Source: Mesoterricola silvestris (GTDB lineage: Bacteria > Acidobacteriota > Holophagae > Holophagales > Holophagaceae). From it: a DNA stretch of 64,000 nucleotides. Below, one piece after another: positions 17,476 through 26,877 of this stretch (position 1 is its first letter; every line of letters starts with the position of its first letter). Position numbers and translations under genes: made by a program. A model generated the notes under the pieces. It searched no databases. It worked only from the letters and a program-made list of their open reading frames with translations, and was not told where the DNA came from. The stretch lies in NCBI RefSeq assembly GCF_030295405.1, contig NZ_AP027080.1, positions 682,001 through 746,000 on the forward strand, given 5' to 3'.

Positions 17476-18575
17476 TGGGCCTTGAGGCTCTTCGCCAGGA
17501 GCTGGGTGCGGATGAAGGCGTCCAGGTCCCCGTCCAGGACCTTCTGGGTCTGGCTGGTCTCCTCGGAGGTGCGGTGGTCCTTCACCATCTGGTAGGGGGC
17601 CAGCACGTAGCTGCGGATCTGGGAGCCCCAGGCCACGTCGGACTTCTCCCCCGAGGCCTGGGCGACCTTCTCCTCGAACTTGCGCCGCTCCAGTTCGTAG
17701 AGGCGGCCCTTGAGGACCTTGAGGGCGGTGGCGCGGTTCTGGATCTGGCTGCGCTCGTTCTGGCAGCTCACCACGAGGCCCGTGGGCAGGTGGGTGAAGC
17801 GCACGGCGCTCTCGGTGCGGTTCACGTGCTGGCCGCCGGCGCCGCTGGCGCGGAACACGTCGATGCGCAGGTCCTTCTCGGGGATCTCGATCTCGATGGT
17901 GTCGTCCAGCTCGGGGCTGACGTACACGGCCGCGAAGCTGGTGTGGCGCCGCTTGGCGGCGTCGAAGGGGGAGATGCGCACGAGGCGGTGGACCCCGGCC
18001 TCGGCCCGCAGGTAGCCGTAGGCGTAGGGGGCCGACACCAGGAAGGTGGCGCCCTTGATGCCGGCCTCGTCCCCCTCCTGGAAGTCCAGCATCTCGGTCT
18101 TCCAGCCCTTGTCCTCGCAGTAGCGCAGGTACATGCGCAGGAGCATGGCGGCCCAGTCGCAGCTTTCGGTGCCGCCGGCCCCGGGGGCGATGGCCACGAT
18201 GGCGTTGCTGGCGTCCAGCTCCCCGCTGAGCATCATGCGCAGTTCGGCGTCCTCCACGGCCTTGCGGAGGGCGACCTCCAGGCCCTCGGCCTCCAGGAGC
18301 ATCTCCGCGTCGTCCCGGGCCAGCTCCAGGGCCGTCTCCAGGTCGTCCAGGCCGCCCCCGAGGCGCTTGGCCAGGGCCAGCTCGTCGGTGATGACGCCGC
18401 GCTTCTTGAGGATGGGCTTGGCGGCCTCCGGGTTGTCCCAGAAGCCCGGCGCCGCGGTCTGCTCCTCCAGCTGTTCCAGCTCCAGGAGCTTGCGGTCGGG
18501 ATCCAGGTGCCGGCGCAGCTGGTCGACCCGGGGTTCCAGTTCGTTTTTTGCTCTGACGAGGCTATCAAAGTCCAT
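17472..18575 (-). CDS. prfB: Peptide chain release factor 2
   Basis: 367 residues. RF2 identity rests on the GGQ loop (residues 247-249, ASGAGGQHVNRTESAVR) and the RF2-type stop-reading SPF motif (VRISPFDAAKRR). The N-terminus aligns with RF2 proteins. In most bacteria prfB has an in-frame UGA near codon 25 read by +1 frameshifting; here the equivalent point (QLRRHLDPDRK) reads straight through with no stop and no slippery CUU-UGA. So this copy is not autoregulated in the usual way. The ATG at 18575 follows an AGGATGGGGG leader. It is co-transcribed with the P1B ATPase downstream. Confidence 0.95.
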   Translation of the reverse strand: MDFDSLVRAKNELEPRVDQLRRHLDPDRKLLELEQLEEQTAAPGFWDNPEAAKPILKKRGVITDELALAKRLGGGLDDLETALELARDDAEMLLEAEGLEVALRKAVEDAELRMMLSGELDASNAIVAIAPGAGGTESCDWAAMLLRMYLRYCEDKGWKTEMLDFQEGDEAGIKGATFLVSAPYAYGYLRAEAGVHRLVRISPFDAAKRRHTSFAAVYVSPELDDTIEIEIPEKDLRIDVFRASGAGGQHVNRTESAVRFTHLPTGLVVSCQNERSQIQNRATALKVLKGRLYELERRKFEEKVAQASGEKSDVAWGSQIRSYVLAPYQMVKDHRTSEETSQTQKVLDGDLDAFIRTQLLAKSLKAQ

Positions 18576-18652
18576 CCCCCATCCTAGCCGTTCCGGGCCC
18601 CCTTCCGAAACCGGGGAGGGAAGTTCGGGGATTCCCAAGGTATCCTCATGGG

Positions 18653-19585
18653 ATGTGCGAGAACCTTTCCGTCCTGCCCGAGGATATGGAGCCCACCGTC
18701 CGGGGGTTCCTGACCGGGCATGGGGGGGCACCCCTGGCCTTCGCGCGATGGGAGCACCCCAGCCCCCGGGGCCGGGTGGTCATCGCCCCGGGCTACGGGG
18801 AGCACGGGGAGCGCTACCGGCACACGGCCCGGTGGCTCCACCGCAACGGCTGGTCCGTGACGGCCATGGACCACCAGGGCTTCGGCCGCAGCGGCGGCGT
18901 GAGGGGGGACGCCCGGGGCATCAAGGCCCCCGTGGAGGACCTGGCCCTGCTGCTGCGCCAGGAGCGCCTCAACGACACCCTCAGCCGGGGCTCCCTGCGG
19001 CCCGTGTGGCCCCAGGTGCTGCTGGCCCACAGCTTCGGGGGCCTGGTGGGGCTCCTGGTCCTGCTCTGGCACCCGGACACCCTGGACGGCCTCATCGCCT
19101 CCAGCCCCGCCGTGGTCCTGCGGCCGATCCCGCTGCCCCTGCGCCTCCTGCAGAAGCTCCTCCTCCTCGCCGCCCCCCACCGGCCCCTGGCCATCAAGGG
19201 GGACAAGACCCAGGTCTGCTCCGACCCCGTGCTGGTGCAGCGCTACTGGAACGACCCCCTGTGCCATCATCTCGTCACCGCGGCCTTCCTGGACGCCCTG
19301 GAGGAGGGGCGGCGGGAACTCCTGCCCATGGGGGCCGAACTGGACCGCCCGATCCTGCTCCTGGAGGCCGGCCAGGACACCATCGCCGACCCCGACGGGG
19401 CCGAGGAGCTGTGGAAGGCCGTCCCCCCGGACCGCCTGGAGCGGCACCGGCTGGAGGGTTTCCTCCACGAAGTCTTCCACGACCTGCGCCGGTTCGACGC
19501 CGAACGCATCACCGAGGAATGGCTGGCCAAGGTTTTTCCCCCCCTCGAAGGAACCAAAGCCCTTCCTGGCACCATTTTGAATTGA
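18653..19585 (+). CDS. Alpha/beta hydrolase (monoacylglycerol lipase / lysophospholipase type)
   Basis: 310 residues of the serine-aminopeptidase-like Hydrolase_4 group: PGYGEHGERYRHTARWL, DHQGFGRSGG, the nucleophile elbow AHSFGGLVG (usual form GHSMGG), an Asp in EAGQDTIADP and a His near the C-terminus in FLHEVFHD. These proteins cleave monoglycerides or lysophospholipids. It lacks a signal peptide, so it is probably cytoplasmic. It is divergent from prfB (77 bp apart) and is followed 17 nt later by the BamD-like lipoprotein gene. The start is uncertain because no clear ribosome-binding site precedes the ATG. Confidence 0.8.
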   Translation: MCENLSVLPEDMEPTVRGFLTGHGGAPLAFARWEHPSPRGRVVIAPGYGEHGERYRHTARWLHRNGWSVTAMDHQGFGRSGGVRGDARGIKAPVEDLALLLRQERLNDTLSRGSLRPVWPQVLLAHSFGGLVGLLVLLWHPDTLDGLIASSPAVVLRPIPLPLRLLQKLLLLAAPHRPLAIKGDKTQVCSDPVLVQRYWNDPLCHHLVTAAFLDALEEGRRELLPMGAELDRPILLLEAGQDTIADPDGAEELWKAVPPDRLERHRLEGFLHEVFHDLRRFDAERITEEWLAKVFPPLEGTKALPGTILN

Positions 19586-19602
19586 GAAACCAAAGGAAAT
19601 CC

Positions 19603-20547
19603 ATGAACCTCTCCCGAACCCTCCCCCTTCTCGGCTGCGGCCTCCTGCTGATGGTCGGGGCGGTGGCCTGCCGCAAGCCCAAGCCCAAGCCCGAGGCGGC
19701 CGTGGGCCAGACGGCCGCCCAGATCCTGGCGGAAGGGCAGATCTACCTCCAGAACGGCAAGTGGGAGGAGGGGCGCAAGGTGCTGCGGGTCATCGAGGAG
19801 CGCCTGCCCTCCGCGGCGGAATTCCCCCTCTCCAAGCTCCTGGTCGCCGACAGCTTCTTCTTCGGCTCCACCTCCACGTACCCCGAGGCCCTGGTGGAGT
19901 ACCAGAGCTTCCTCACCTACTTCCCCCGCCACGAGCGCCGGGACTACGCCCTCTACCGCATCGCCCTGTGCCACTATGCCGTGATCGAGAGCGCCGAGCG
20001 GGACCAGACCGAGACGCGCAGGGCCCTGGAGTCCTTCCAGGCCCTCCTGAAGGAGGCCCCCGGGTCGGCCTACGCGGTGGACGCCAAGGCCAAGATCACC
20101 CAGTGCTGGCGCCGCCTGGCGGAGTCCGAACTGATGGTGGGGATCTTCATGGTGAAGAACTACCAGTTCGCCCCCGCGGAAAAGCGGCTCAAGAACCTCA
20201 TGGAGACCTACCCCGAGTACGTGGACCGGGAGCGCGCCTACTACTTCCTGGGCGAGGCCATGCGCCAGCGCCCCGTGGACGGCGAGGTCATCAAGCAGTT
20301 CAACAAGGACTGGCTGGCCAAGGTCAAGAAGGAGGACCTGTCCAAGCTCAGCAAGGAGGAGCTGGCGGAGTTCACCAAGGCCTTCAATGCCCTGGTGAAG
20401 GACGAGCTGGCCAAGTACAAGGAGGAGGCCCAGGGCTTCTACCGGAAGCTGGTGGAGAGCTACCCCGGCAGCGAATGGGCCGGCCGCGCCAATGACCGGC
20501 TCCTGGAAATGGGCCAGACGGGGCGCAAGGAAGAGCTGGACAGCTAG
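19603..20547 (+). CDS. BamD/YfiO-like outer-membrane assembly lipoprotein
   Basis: 314 residues. Lipoprotein signal with the lipobox at Cys23 (LMVGAVAC), then a Lys/Pro linker and TPR-like helices (AQILAEGQIYLQNGKWEEG, VADSFFFGSTSTYPEALVEYQSF-type repeats, YALYRIALCHYAVIES) as in BamD. The C-terminal part is extended with a Lys/Glu-rich helix and a final TPR-like unit. The family docks on BamA for outer-membrane protein insertion. AAAGGAAA precedes the ATG. TPR lipoproteins with other roles cannot be excluded. Confidence 0.75.
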   Translation: MNLSRTLPLLGCGLLLMVGAVACRKPKPKPEAAVGQTAAQILAEGQIYLQNGKWEEGRKVLRVIEERLPSAAEFPLSKLLVADSFFFGSTSTYPEALVEYQSFLTYFPRHERRDYALYRIALCHYAVIESAERDQTETRRALESFQALLKEAPGSAYAVDAKAKITQCWRRLAESELMVGIFMVKNYQFAPAEKRLKNLMETYPEYVDRERAYYFLGEAMRQRPVDGEVIKQFNKDWLAKVKKEDLSKLSKEELAEFTKAFNALVKDELAKYKEEAQGFYRKLVESYPGSEWAGRANDRLLEMGQTGRKEELDS

Positions 20548-20655
20548 CCCGAGTTACCGACCCACCCCAACGATCCCTGCCGAAGCCAGCAGACAATCCT
20601 TCCCTGAAACCGAGGGACCGGCGCCTCATCCGGGAACGGGCTGGGTTCGAAACCC

Positions 20656-20809
20656 CATCCCCTTCATCCTGTTCATCGATTTCATCCCTGTTCCCGCAGG
20701 GCCAGCGATGGGGTGGGGCGGCGCGTCGTTGATCCGCATGCGCCGACCCATTCCTGGCCTGGCCCTGCGGGAACGGGGATGAAGACGGATGAACAGGATG
20801 AAGGGGATG
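20656..20809. repeat. Long inverted-repeat element (about 154 bp palindrome)
   Basis: Two arms of about 50 bp (20656-20705 and 20759-20809) are near-perfect inverted copies: left reads CATCCCCTTCATCCTGTTC..., right ends ...GAACAGGATGAAGGGGATG. They differ by a few substitutions and one indel. The 53-bp centre holds a second inverted pair (ATGGGGTGGGGCGGCGC against GCATGCGCCGACCCAT), so the whole unit could form one long hairpin. It fills most of the 382-bp gap between two convergent genes. It looks like a REP/BIME- or MITE-type element; no target-site duplication was identified. Confidence 0.8.
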
Positions 20810-20929
20810 AAAGAGGGGGCTGCAAAGGCGTCCGCGAATTCGCCAGGTGATTCCCGGCGAAATGCCCGATCAAGAATCCGCGGGATTGGACCTTCGCTGG
20901 CGTGAGACGGGGTGGGTCGGAGCCTTGGG

Positions 20930-23755
20930 CTAGGCCAGCGCCGCGAGCAGATCTCCCAGTTCCCGGCGGTCCAGGGGCTTCTGGAGGAACCCCGCGATCC
21001 CCTCCCCGAGCAGGTCGCCCACGTCCGCGTTCCGGGGGAAGCCGCTGACCAGCACGATGGGCACGCCGGGGTCGATGGCCCGCAGGGCGGCGGCCACCTT
21101 CGCCCCGGAGGATCCGGGCAGGACCATGTCCAGGATCACGGCCCGGAGGCCCCGGTGGTGGGCGGCGAAGTGGGCCAGGGCGCCCTCGGCGTCGGCCACG
21201 GCGTGGACCTCGTAGCCCAGCGACTCGATGGCCATGGTGGTGGCGGTGCGCACCAGGTCCTCGTCCTCCACCACCAGCACCCGGCCCGTGCCCGTGGGCA
21301 GGGGGCCCGCGGCGGCGGGGCCGGCCTGGCGGACTCCGGCGTGGGCCAGGGGCAGGTACAGGTGGAAGACGGTGCCCTTGCCCTCCCGGGATTCCACCGT
21401 GACCGCGCCCTTGTGCGAGACCATCGTCCCGAAGACCGCCGCCAGGCCCAGGCCGGTGCCCTTGTTCACTTCCTTGGTGGTGAAGAAGGGGTCGAAGATC
21501 TGCCCCAGGTTGGCTTCGGGAATGCCGCAGCCCTGGTCGGCCACGCTCACGTGCAGGTGTTCCCCCGGCTCCAGGCGGAACCCGCCCTGGGCACAGGCGT
21601 CGCCCCGGATGGCCACCGTCTCGGTGGCGAAGGTGAGCAGGCCGCCCTCGGGCATGGCGTCCCTGGCATTGACGCCCAGGTTCAGGAGCGCGCTCTGGAT
21701 CTGGGTGGGATCCCCCACCACCGTGGCGTCGGCGGCCAGCAGGCGCTGCTCGATGACGATGCGGCGGTCGATGGTGCGTTCCAGGAGCGTCACGGCCTCC
21801 TGGAGGATCTGGTGGACGTCCGTGGGCGTGGAGAGGATCTTGCCTTTGCGGGCGAAGGCCAGCAGCTGGCGGGTGAGCTGCCCCGCGCGGTCCGCCGCGG
21901 CCATGATGGTGGAGGCCAGGCGCCCCGGGCGCTCCCCCTGGACCTCCTCGTGGAGGAGCTCCGCCGCGGACCGGATGGCCGAAAGCATGTTGTTGAAATC
22001 GTGGGCGACGCCCCCGGCCAGCTGCCCGAGGGCATCCATTTTCTGGGCCTGGTGGAGCTTGATTTCCATCTCCCGGATGGCCGTGAGATCCCGGACGATG
22101 ACCATCAGCAGGTCGTTCTCCTGGTGCCGGAACCGGGTCACCGTGAGCTCGCTGTCGAACAGGGACCCGTCCGCGCGCTGGCACTGCCACCCGATCCGCT
22201 GGGCGGTGCCGGTCTGGGCCGCCGCGGCCAGGCGCTCCCCGTGGTCCCGGGAATGGCTGCCATCCGGCTGGCGCACCGGCGCCAGGACCCACGGCGGCGC
22301 CGCGGCCTGGAACATGGTCACATAGCGCGGGTTGGCATCGATGACCTCGTCCCCGCGCAGGACGGCCACCGCGGCGGGCACCGCCTCGAACAGGGTGCGG
22401 AAGTAGGCCTCGCTCCCCTTCAGGGCCTCCTGGGCCTCCTCGGCCTCGGTGACGTCGTACACGATGCCCACCATGCGGATGACGCGGCCGGAGGGGTCCC
22501 TGAGGCTGCGGGCGGCCACCCGCAGGTGGCGCACGGAGCCGTCCGGCCACCGGACGCGGAACTGGTTCACGTGGAGCTCCTCCTTGCCCAGCGCGGCCTC
22601 GAAGTCCCGGCGCACCCGCTCCTGGTCCCTGGCATCCACCTGATCGAACCAGTTCCAGCCCGGGGAGGGGAGGTCCTCCCTGCGCAGGCCCAGGAGCCGG
22701 TACAGGCTGTCGTCCCAGTGGAGTTGGGACTTGACCAGGTCCCAGTCGAAGATCCCGATGCCCGCGCCCTGGCCCGCGATGGCCAGCCGCTCCTGGAGCA
22801 GGAAGGCGGATTCGGCGGAATCCCGGTTCCGTTTCTGGAGCACCAGGATGCCCGCGCACCCCGCCACCAGGAGGCAGGCCACGGCGGCGTTGATCTTCAG
22901 GTCCCGGTGCCACTGGGCCAGGGCGCGGGCCTTGGCGAAGCCGGCCACGGTGTAGAGGCTGGTGCCGGGCACCTGCCACCCGGCCCAGATCTGCGGGTCC
23001 GGCTCGCCCATGGCCACGCCCTCGAAGGTGATGGGGCCCTTCCAGATGGAATCCATCCGCGGCTCCACCACGCGGGTGCCGATGGGTCCCGCAGGGGAAC
23101 GCGCGATGAGCTGGTGGTCCATGGCGTGCAGGGCCAGGACCCACTGGGACTGGTCCACCGCCACCATGACCGAGCCCAGGGTCTCGGTGTCCAGCGTCGC
23201 GAAGACAATGCCCGCGAACCGCCCGTCGGCGGTGGCGATGCGCCGGTTGGGGTGGATGCCCCAGCGATGGGTGTGGCGGCCCAGCACCGGGTCCGAGACC
23301 CGCAGCTCGTCGGAAATGGCGTCCCGCTGCTCCTGGAAGTAGGGCCGGTCCGCGATGTTCACCGTCGGCAGGGGATCCACCGTGGAGAACACGTAGCGGC
23401 CATCCGGGCCAACAACATGCAACAACAGCACCTGCGGGATCTTCGCCGCCTGGTGGCGGAGGAAGATCCGCATGTCCGCTTCGCGTTTGGGCGTGAGGCC
23501 GGCGGGTCCCCGGAGCAGGTCCTCGGCCACCACGTGCTCCCGCACATCCTGGAGAATGAGATCCACTTCCTTCAGGATCTCCTGCACCCGGTGCGCGGTG
23601 GCCTGCGCCCGGTTCGCGGCGCGGGTGGTGATGATCTCCAGGGCCCGCTGGCGGCTCTCCATGAGCATCCAGGTCTGGAACCCCAGGGCCAGGAGCATGG
23701 TGACCACGACCGTGATGGTCAGGCTGTTGAGCCAGGCTGGGCGGCGGATCTTCAC
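20930..23755 (-). CDS. Hybrid sensor histidine kinase (PDC-like sensor, 2 PAS, HisKA, HATPase, receiver)
   Basis: About 941 residues. N-terminal membrane helix, a periplasmic PDC/dCache-like sensor of about 230 residues (DRPYFQEQRDAISDELRVSD), a second helix (INAAVACLLVAGCAGILVL), two PAS domains (the first with WDDSLYRLLGL and a PAC tail), HisKA with His585 (GGVAHDFNNMLSAI), HATPase (NLGVNARDAMPEGG, DQGCGIP, GTGLGLAAVFG) and a C-terminal receiver with Asp876 (VILDMVLPG). The kinase probably senses a small ligand outside the membrane. A TTG 45 nt upstream is an alternative start; I prefer GTG 23755 because AAGGGAA precedes it and MKIRRPAW-like beginnings fit an inner-membrane anchor. No neighbouring output regulator. 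Confidence 0.85.
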   Translation of the reverse strand: MKIRRPAWLNSLTITVVVTMLLALGFQTWMLMESRQRALEIITTRAANRAQATAHRVQEILKEVDLILQDVREHVVAEDLLRGPAGLTPKREADMRIFLRHQAAKIPQVLLLHVVGPDGRYVFSTVDPLPTVNIADRPYFQEQRDAISDELRVSDPVLGRHTHRWGIHPNRRIATADGRFAGIVFATLDTETLGSVMVAVDQSQWVLALHAMDHQLIARSPAGPIGTRVVEPRMDSIWKGPITFEGVAMGEPDPQIWAGWQVPGTSLYTVAGFAKARALAQWHRDLKINAAVACLLVAGCAGILVLQKRNRDSAESAFLLQERLAIAGQGAGIGIFDWDLVKSQLHWDDSLYRLLGLRREDLPSPGWNWFDQVDARDQERVRRDFEAALGKEELHVNQFRVRWPDGSVRHLRVAARSLRDPSGRVIRMVGIVYDVTEAEEAQEALKGSEAYFRTLFEAVPAAVAVLRGDEVIDANPRYVTMFQAAAPPWVLAPVRQPDGSHSRDHGERLAAAAQTGTAQRIGWQCQRADGSLFDSELTVTRFRHQENDLLMVIVRDLTAIREMEIKLHQAQKMDALGQLAGGVAHDFNNMLSAIRSAAELLHEEVQGERPGRLASTIMAAADRAGQLTRQLLAFARKGKILSTPTDVHQILQEAVTLLERTIDRRIVIEQRLLAADATVVGDPTQIQSALLNLGVNARDAMPEGGLLTFATETVAIRGDACAQGGFRLEPGEHLHVSVADQGCGIPEANLGQIFDPFFTTKEVNKGTGLGLAAVFGTMVSHKGAVTVESREGKGTVFHLYLPLAHAGVRQAGPAAAGPLPTGTGRVLVVEDEDLVRTATTMAIESLGYEVHAVADAEGALAHFAAHHRGLRAVILDMVLPGSSGAKVAAALRAIDPGVPIVLVSGFPRNADVGDLLGEGIAGFLQKPLDRRELGDLLAALA

Positions 23756-23837
23756 GGAGTTCCCTTGAAACCAGGGGAGCGGAGGCTCCCCAGGGTTCAA
23801 TGATTTATTCGGAAAGCACCCCTGGAATCTTGAGTAA

Positions 23838-24965
23838 TTAGCCCTTCTTGAAGAAGGACAGGAGGCCCTGGGCCACTTCCTCCAGCATCGCCGGGGTCAT
23901 TTCGGGGTAGACGGGCAGGCTCAGCACTTCCTGGCTGGCCAGCTCGGATTCCGCCAGGCGGCCCTTCTTGTAGCCCAGGTAGGCGAAGCAGGGCTGTTCG
24001 TGGAGGCAGATGGGGTAGTAGACGGCGCAGCCGATGCCCAGGCCCCGCAGGTGGGCCATGAGGGCGTCCCGGCGGCCGCCTTTCACACGAATGGTGAATT
24101 GATTATAGATGTGCCGGCCGTTGGGCACCTTCTCCAGGGGCAGGACCATCTGATCGGGGGTGATGGCGGCCAGGCGCTCGATGTACCACTGGGCGTGCCG
24201 GCGGCGCCCCTCGTGCCAGCCCTCCAGCATGGGCAGCTTGGCCCGGAGCACCAGGCCCTGGAATTCGTCGATGCGCCCGTTCATGCCGATCTCGTGGTGG
24301 ACGTACACCGGCTCCATGCCGTGGACCCGCAGGCGCCGGACCTTGGCGGCCAGGGCCTCGTCGTCCTTGATGAGGGTCATGCCCGCGTCCCCGAAGGCCC
24401 CGAGGTTCTTGGTGGGGTAGAAGCTGCACCCCGTCATCTGGCCGAACTGGCCCGCGCTGAGGCCCCAGCCCTTGGCGCCCAGGGACTGGCAGGCGTCCTC
24501 CAGCACGGGGATACCGTGCTTGTTGGCCACGGCCATGATGGCGGGCATCTCGGCCAGCTGGCCGAAGAGGTGCACCGGGATGATGGCCTTGGTGCGGGGG
24601 GTGATGGCCGCCTCCACCAGGGCGCCGGTGACGTTGAAGGTCTCCGGGTCCAGGTCGATGAACACCGGCGTGGCCCCCAGGCGGGACACGACCCCGGCGG
24701 TGGCGAAGAAGGTGAAGGAGGGGAGGATCACCTCGTCCCCGTGCTTGATGTCCAGGGCCATGAGCGCCACCAGCAGCGCGTCGGTGCCGCTGGACATGCC
24801 CACCGCGTACCGGGCGCCGGAATACTCGGCCAGTTCGGCCTCCAGCCCCTTGACGTTCTCGCCCAGGACGAAGCTGGAGCGGTCGATGATGCTGGACAGG
24901 CCCTGGAGGATCTTCTCCTTGACCGAAGCGTTCTGGGGCGCGAGCTCGAGCATGGGCACGGACAT
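23838..24965 (-). CDS. DegT/DnrJ/EryC1/StrS-family sugar aminotransferase
   Basis: 375 residues of the fold-type I PLP family that makes amino-sugars for surface polysaccharides. The substrate segment GTDALLVALMAL, the VEDACQSLGA segment (Asp contacting the PLP ring) and the Schiff-base lysine Lys186 in YPTKNLGAFGDAG are present, as is RIDEFQGLVLRAKL. AGGAG precedes the ATG. It lies 67 bp downstream of murJ on the same strand, so a role in cell-envelope glycan synthesis is plausible. The exact sugar is unknown. Confidence 0.9.
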   Translation of the reverse strand: MSVPMLELAPQNASVKEKILQGLSSIIDRSSFVLGENVKGLEAELAEYSGARYAVGMSSGTDALLVALMALDIKHGDEVILPSFTFFATAGVVSRLGATPVFIDLDPETFNVTGALVEAAITPRTKAIIPVHLFGQLAEMPAIMAVANKHGIPVLEDACQSLGAKGWGLSAGQFGQMTGCSFYPTKNLGAFGDAGMTLIKDDEALAAKVRRLRVHGMEPVYVHHEIGMNGRIDEFQGLVLRAKLPMLEGWHEGRRRHAQWYIERLAAITPDQMVLPLEKVPNGRHIYNQFTIRVKGGRRDALMAHLRGLGIGCAVYYPICLHEQPCFAYLGYKKGRLAESELASQEVLSLPVYPEMTPAMLEEVAQGLLSFFKKG

Positions 24966-25032
24966 GAAAACTCCTCTGGATTCCTAGATTATGCCAGTGC
25001 CCGCCCCCGCCCGCACCCCATTGGGGTCCGCG

Positions 25033-26670
25033 TCACGTTTTCCGCCCCAGTTTGCGCTTCACCAGGCCGGCCACGGACGCGGCCTCGGGAACCCGGAACA
25101 GCAGCAGGAGCGCGAAATAGGCCAGGGCGCACAGGGCGATGAGGGGGAAGAGCCGCGCGCTGGTGCCCAGGAGGCCGTGGAAGCTCCCCAGGCCCAGGAG
25201 CCGTCCCCCCTCCCAGGCCAGGAGGCCCATGAGCCCGGAGGCCAGGGCCATGGGCAGCCACCCCCCCGCCACCTCCCGCACCGGCAGGCTCGGCATGCGC
25301 CGGCGCAGGCCCCCGGCCATGAAGCCCAGGCCCGCCATGCTGGCGAGGCCGTTGGCCAGGGCGATGCCCCCGGTGCCCAGGGGCCTCATGAGGACGAAGG
25401 ACAGGACGATGTTCACGGCCATGCCCAGCAGCGCCGCGTAGGCCGGGCGCCGGTAGTCCTTCAGGGCGTAGAGGCACTGGGCGGTGATGCGGCCCGTGGC
25501 CACGAAGAGGATGCCCACGGCCTGGAAGGCCAGGGTGGTGGCGGTCCATTCCACGTCCCGGGCCGAATAGCGCCCCGTCTGGAAGATCAGGGCGATGATG
25601 GGCCGGGCCAGGACCGCCATGCCCACCGCCCCGGGGATGGCCAGCACCGCCGTCCCCCGCAGGGCCGAGGCCAGGCTCGCCTTCAGGCCCGGGGCGTCCC
25701 CGGCCTCCACCAGCCGGCTCATGGCCGGCAGGCTCACCGTGGCCACGCTGGCGGCGAAGACCCCCAGCACCATCTCCCCCATCATGTTCGAATTGAAGAG
25801 CACCGCCTGGGCCCCCACGGCCAGCTGCGAGGCCAGGGTGGTGGAGATGAGGACGTTGATGGGGTGGATTCCCGTGCCCAGGAGCCCCGGCGCCATGCGC
25901 TTGAGGGCGGTGCGCACCCCGGGGTCCTTGAGGTGGAGGCCCCAGCTCACCCCGTAGCCCAGGCCCCGGAAGGCCGGCCAGAGCAGGAACAGCTGCACGA
26001 CGCCCCCCGCGAGGACCGCCACGGCCATGACCAGGGCGGCCTGCTCCGGTCCGCGCCAGGCCCGGGGCCCCAGGGAGAGGCAGGCCAGGGTGAAGCCGAT
26101 GAAGACCAGGTTCCAGAAGGTGGAGACCGAAGCCGGCAGTCCGAATCGCCCCTTGAGGTTCAGCACCGCCGAAAGCCCGGCGGTGACGCTCACCAGGGCC
26201 AGGTAGGGGAACATGATGCGGGCCAGGGTGGTGGTGAGCAGGAATTCCTCCGGCCCCGGCCGCAGGCCCCTGAGGATCTCCCACAGCACCGCGGCCTGCT
26301 GGCCCCAGCCCGCCCCCGGCGCGAGCCTGCCCATCACCTGGAGCCCCGCCAGCAGCCCCATGGCGGGGATGGCGACGGCGCAAAGGCCCGCCAGGACCAG
26401 GGCCAGCGTGCCCAGGAACCGCGCCACCATCTCCTTCGCGGCCTCCTCGCCCCGGCTTCCCTCCACCTCGCCCACGGTGGGCAGGAAGGCCGAGGTCATC
26501 GTCCCCTCCGCCGTGAACCGGCGCAGGAGGTTGGGGATGCGGAAGGCCACCAGGAACGCGTCGGCCGCGGGCCCCGCCCCCAGGTAGTACGCCACCACCC
26601 GGCTCTGGAGCATGCCGGTGATGCGCGAAAGCAGCGTGAGGGCCCCCACGACCCCGGCGGACCGGAGCAT
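25033..26670 (-). CDS. murJ: Lipid II flippase MurJ (MviN)
   Basis: At least 545 residues with about 14 membrane helices. The family N-terminus is clear (LTLLSRITGMLQSRVVAYYLGAG, then DAFLVAFRIPNLLRRFTAEGTMTSAF), and Arg residues of the central cavity are conserved. It moves lipid II across the inner membrane for peptidoglycan synthesis. The start is unresolved. ATG 26670 fits the length of E. coli MurJ but lacks a ribosome-binding site. The same frame extends upstream without a stop, and the only good AAGGAG (about 26719-26724) stands 6 nt before an ATC codon. Function is certain, N-terminus is not. Confidence 0.92.
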   Translation of the reverse strand: MLRSAGVVGALTLLSRITGMLQSRVVAYYLGAGPAADAFLVAFRIPNLLRRFTAEGTMTSAFLPTVGEVEGSRGEEAAKEMVARFLGTLALVLAGLCAVAIPAMGLLAGLQVMGRLAPGAGWGQQAAVLWEILRGLRPGPEEFLLTTTLARIMFPYLALVSVTAGLSAVLNLKGRFGLPASVSTFWNLVFIGFTLACLSLGPRAWRGPEQAALVMAVAVLAGGVVQLFLLWPAFRGLGYGVSWGLHLKDPGVRTALKRMAPGLLGTGIHPINVLISTTLASQLAVGAQAVLFNSNMMGEMVLGVFAASVATVSLPAMSRLVEAGDAPGLKASLASALRGTAVLAIPGAVGMAVLARPIIALIFQTGRYSARDVEWTATTLAFQAVGILFVATGRITAQCLYALKDYRRPAYAALLGMAVNIVLSFVLMRPLGTGGIALANGLASMAGLGFMAGGLRRRMPSLPVREVAGGWLPMALASGLMGLLAWEGGRLLGLGSFHGLLGTSARLFPLIALCALAYFALLLLFRVPEAASVAGLVKRKLGRKT

Positions 26671-26877
26671 GGAGGAGCCCGGTTTCCCGGTCTTGGCGTG
26701 GGGCGGGGTGATGGGGGGCTCCTTGGATGGGAGGGGACGGACCACTTTAGCAAATCGCCGGAAGGGCGAAGGGGGCCTGGAAGGCTCCAAATAATAAATA
26801 TTTAATTGCAAATCTTGGACGCGGCCCTAAATTTCAAGCCTTGGCCTCCTGTTTCCAATATTTGAGATGAACACACA

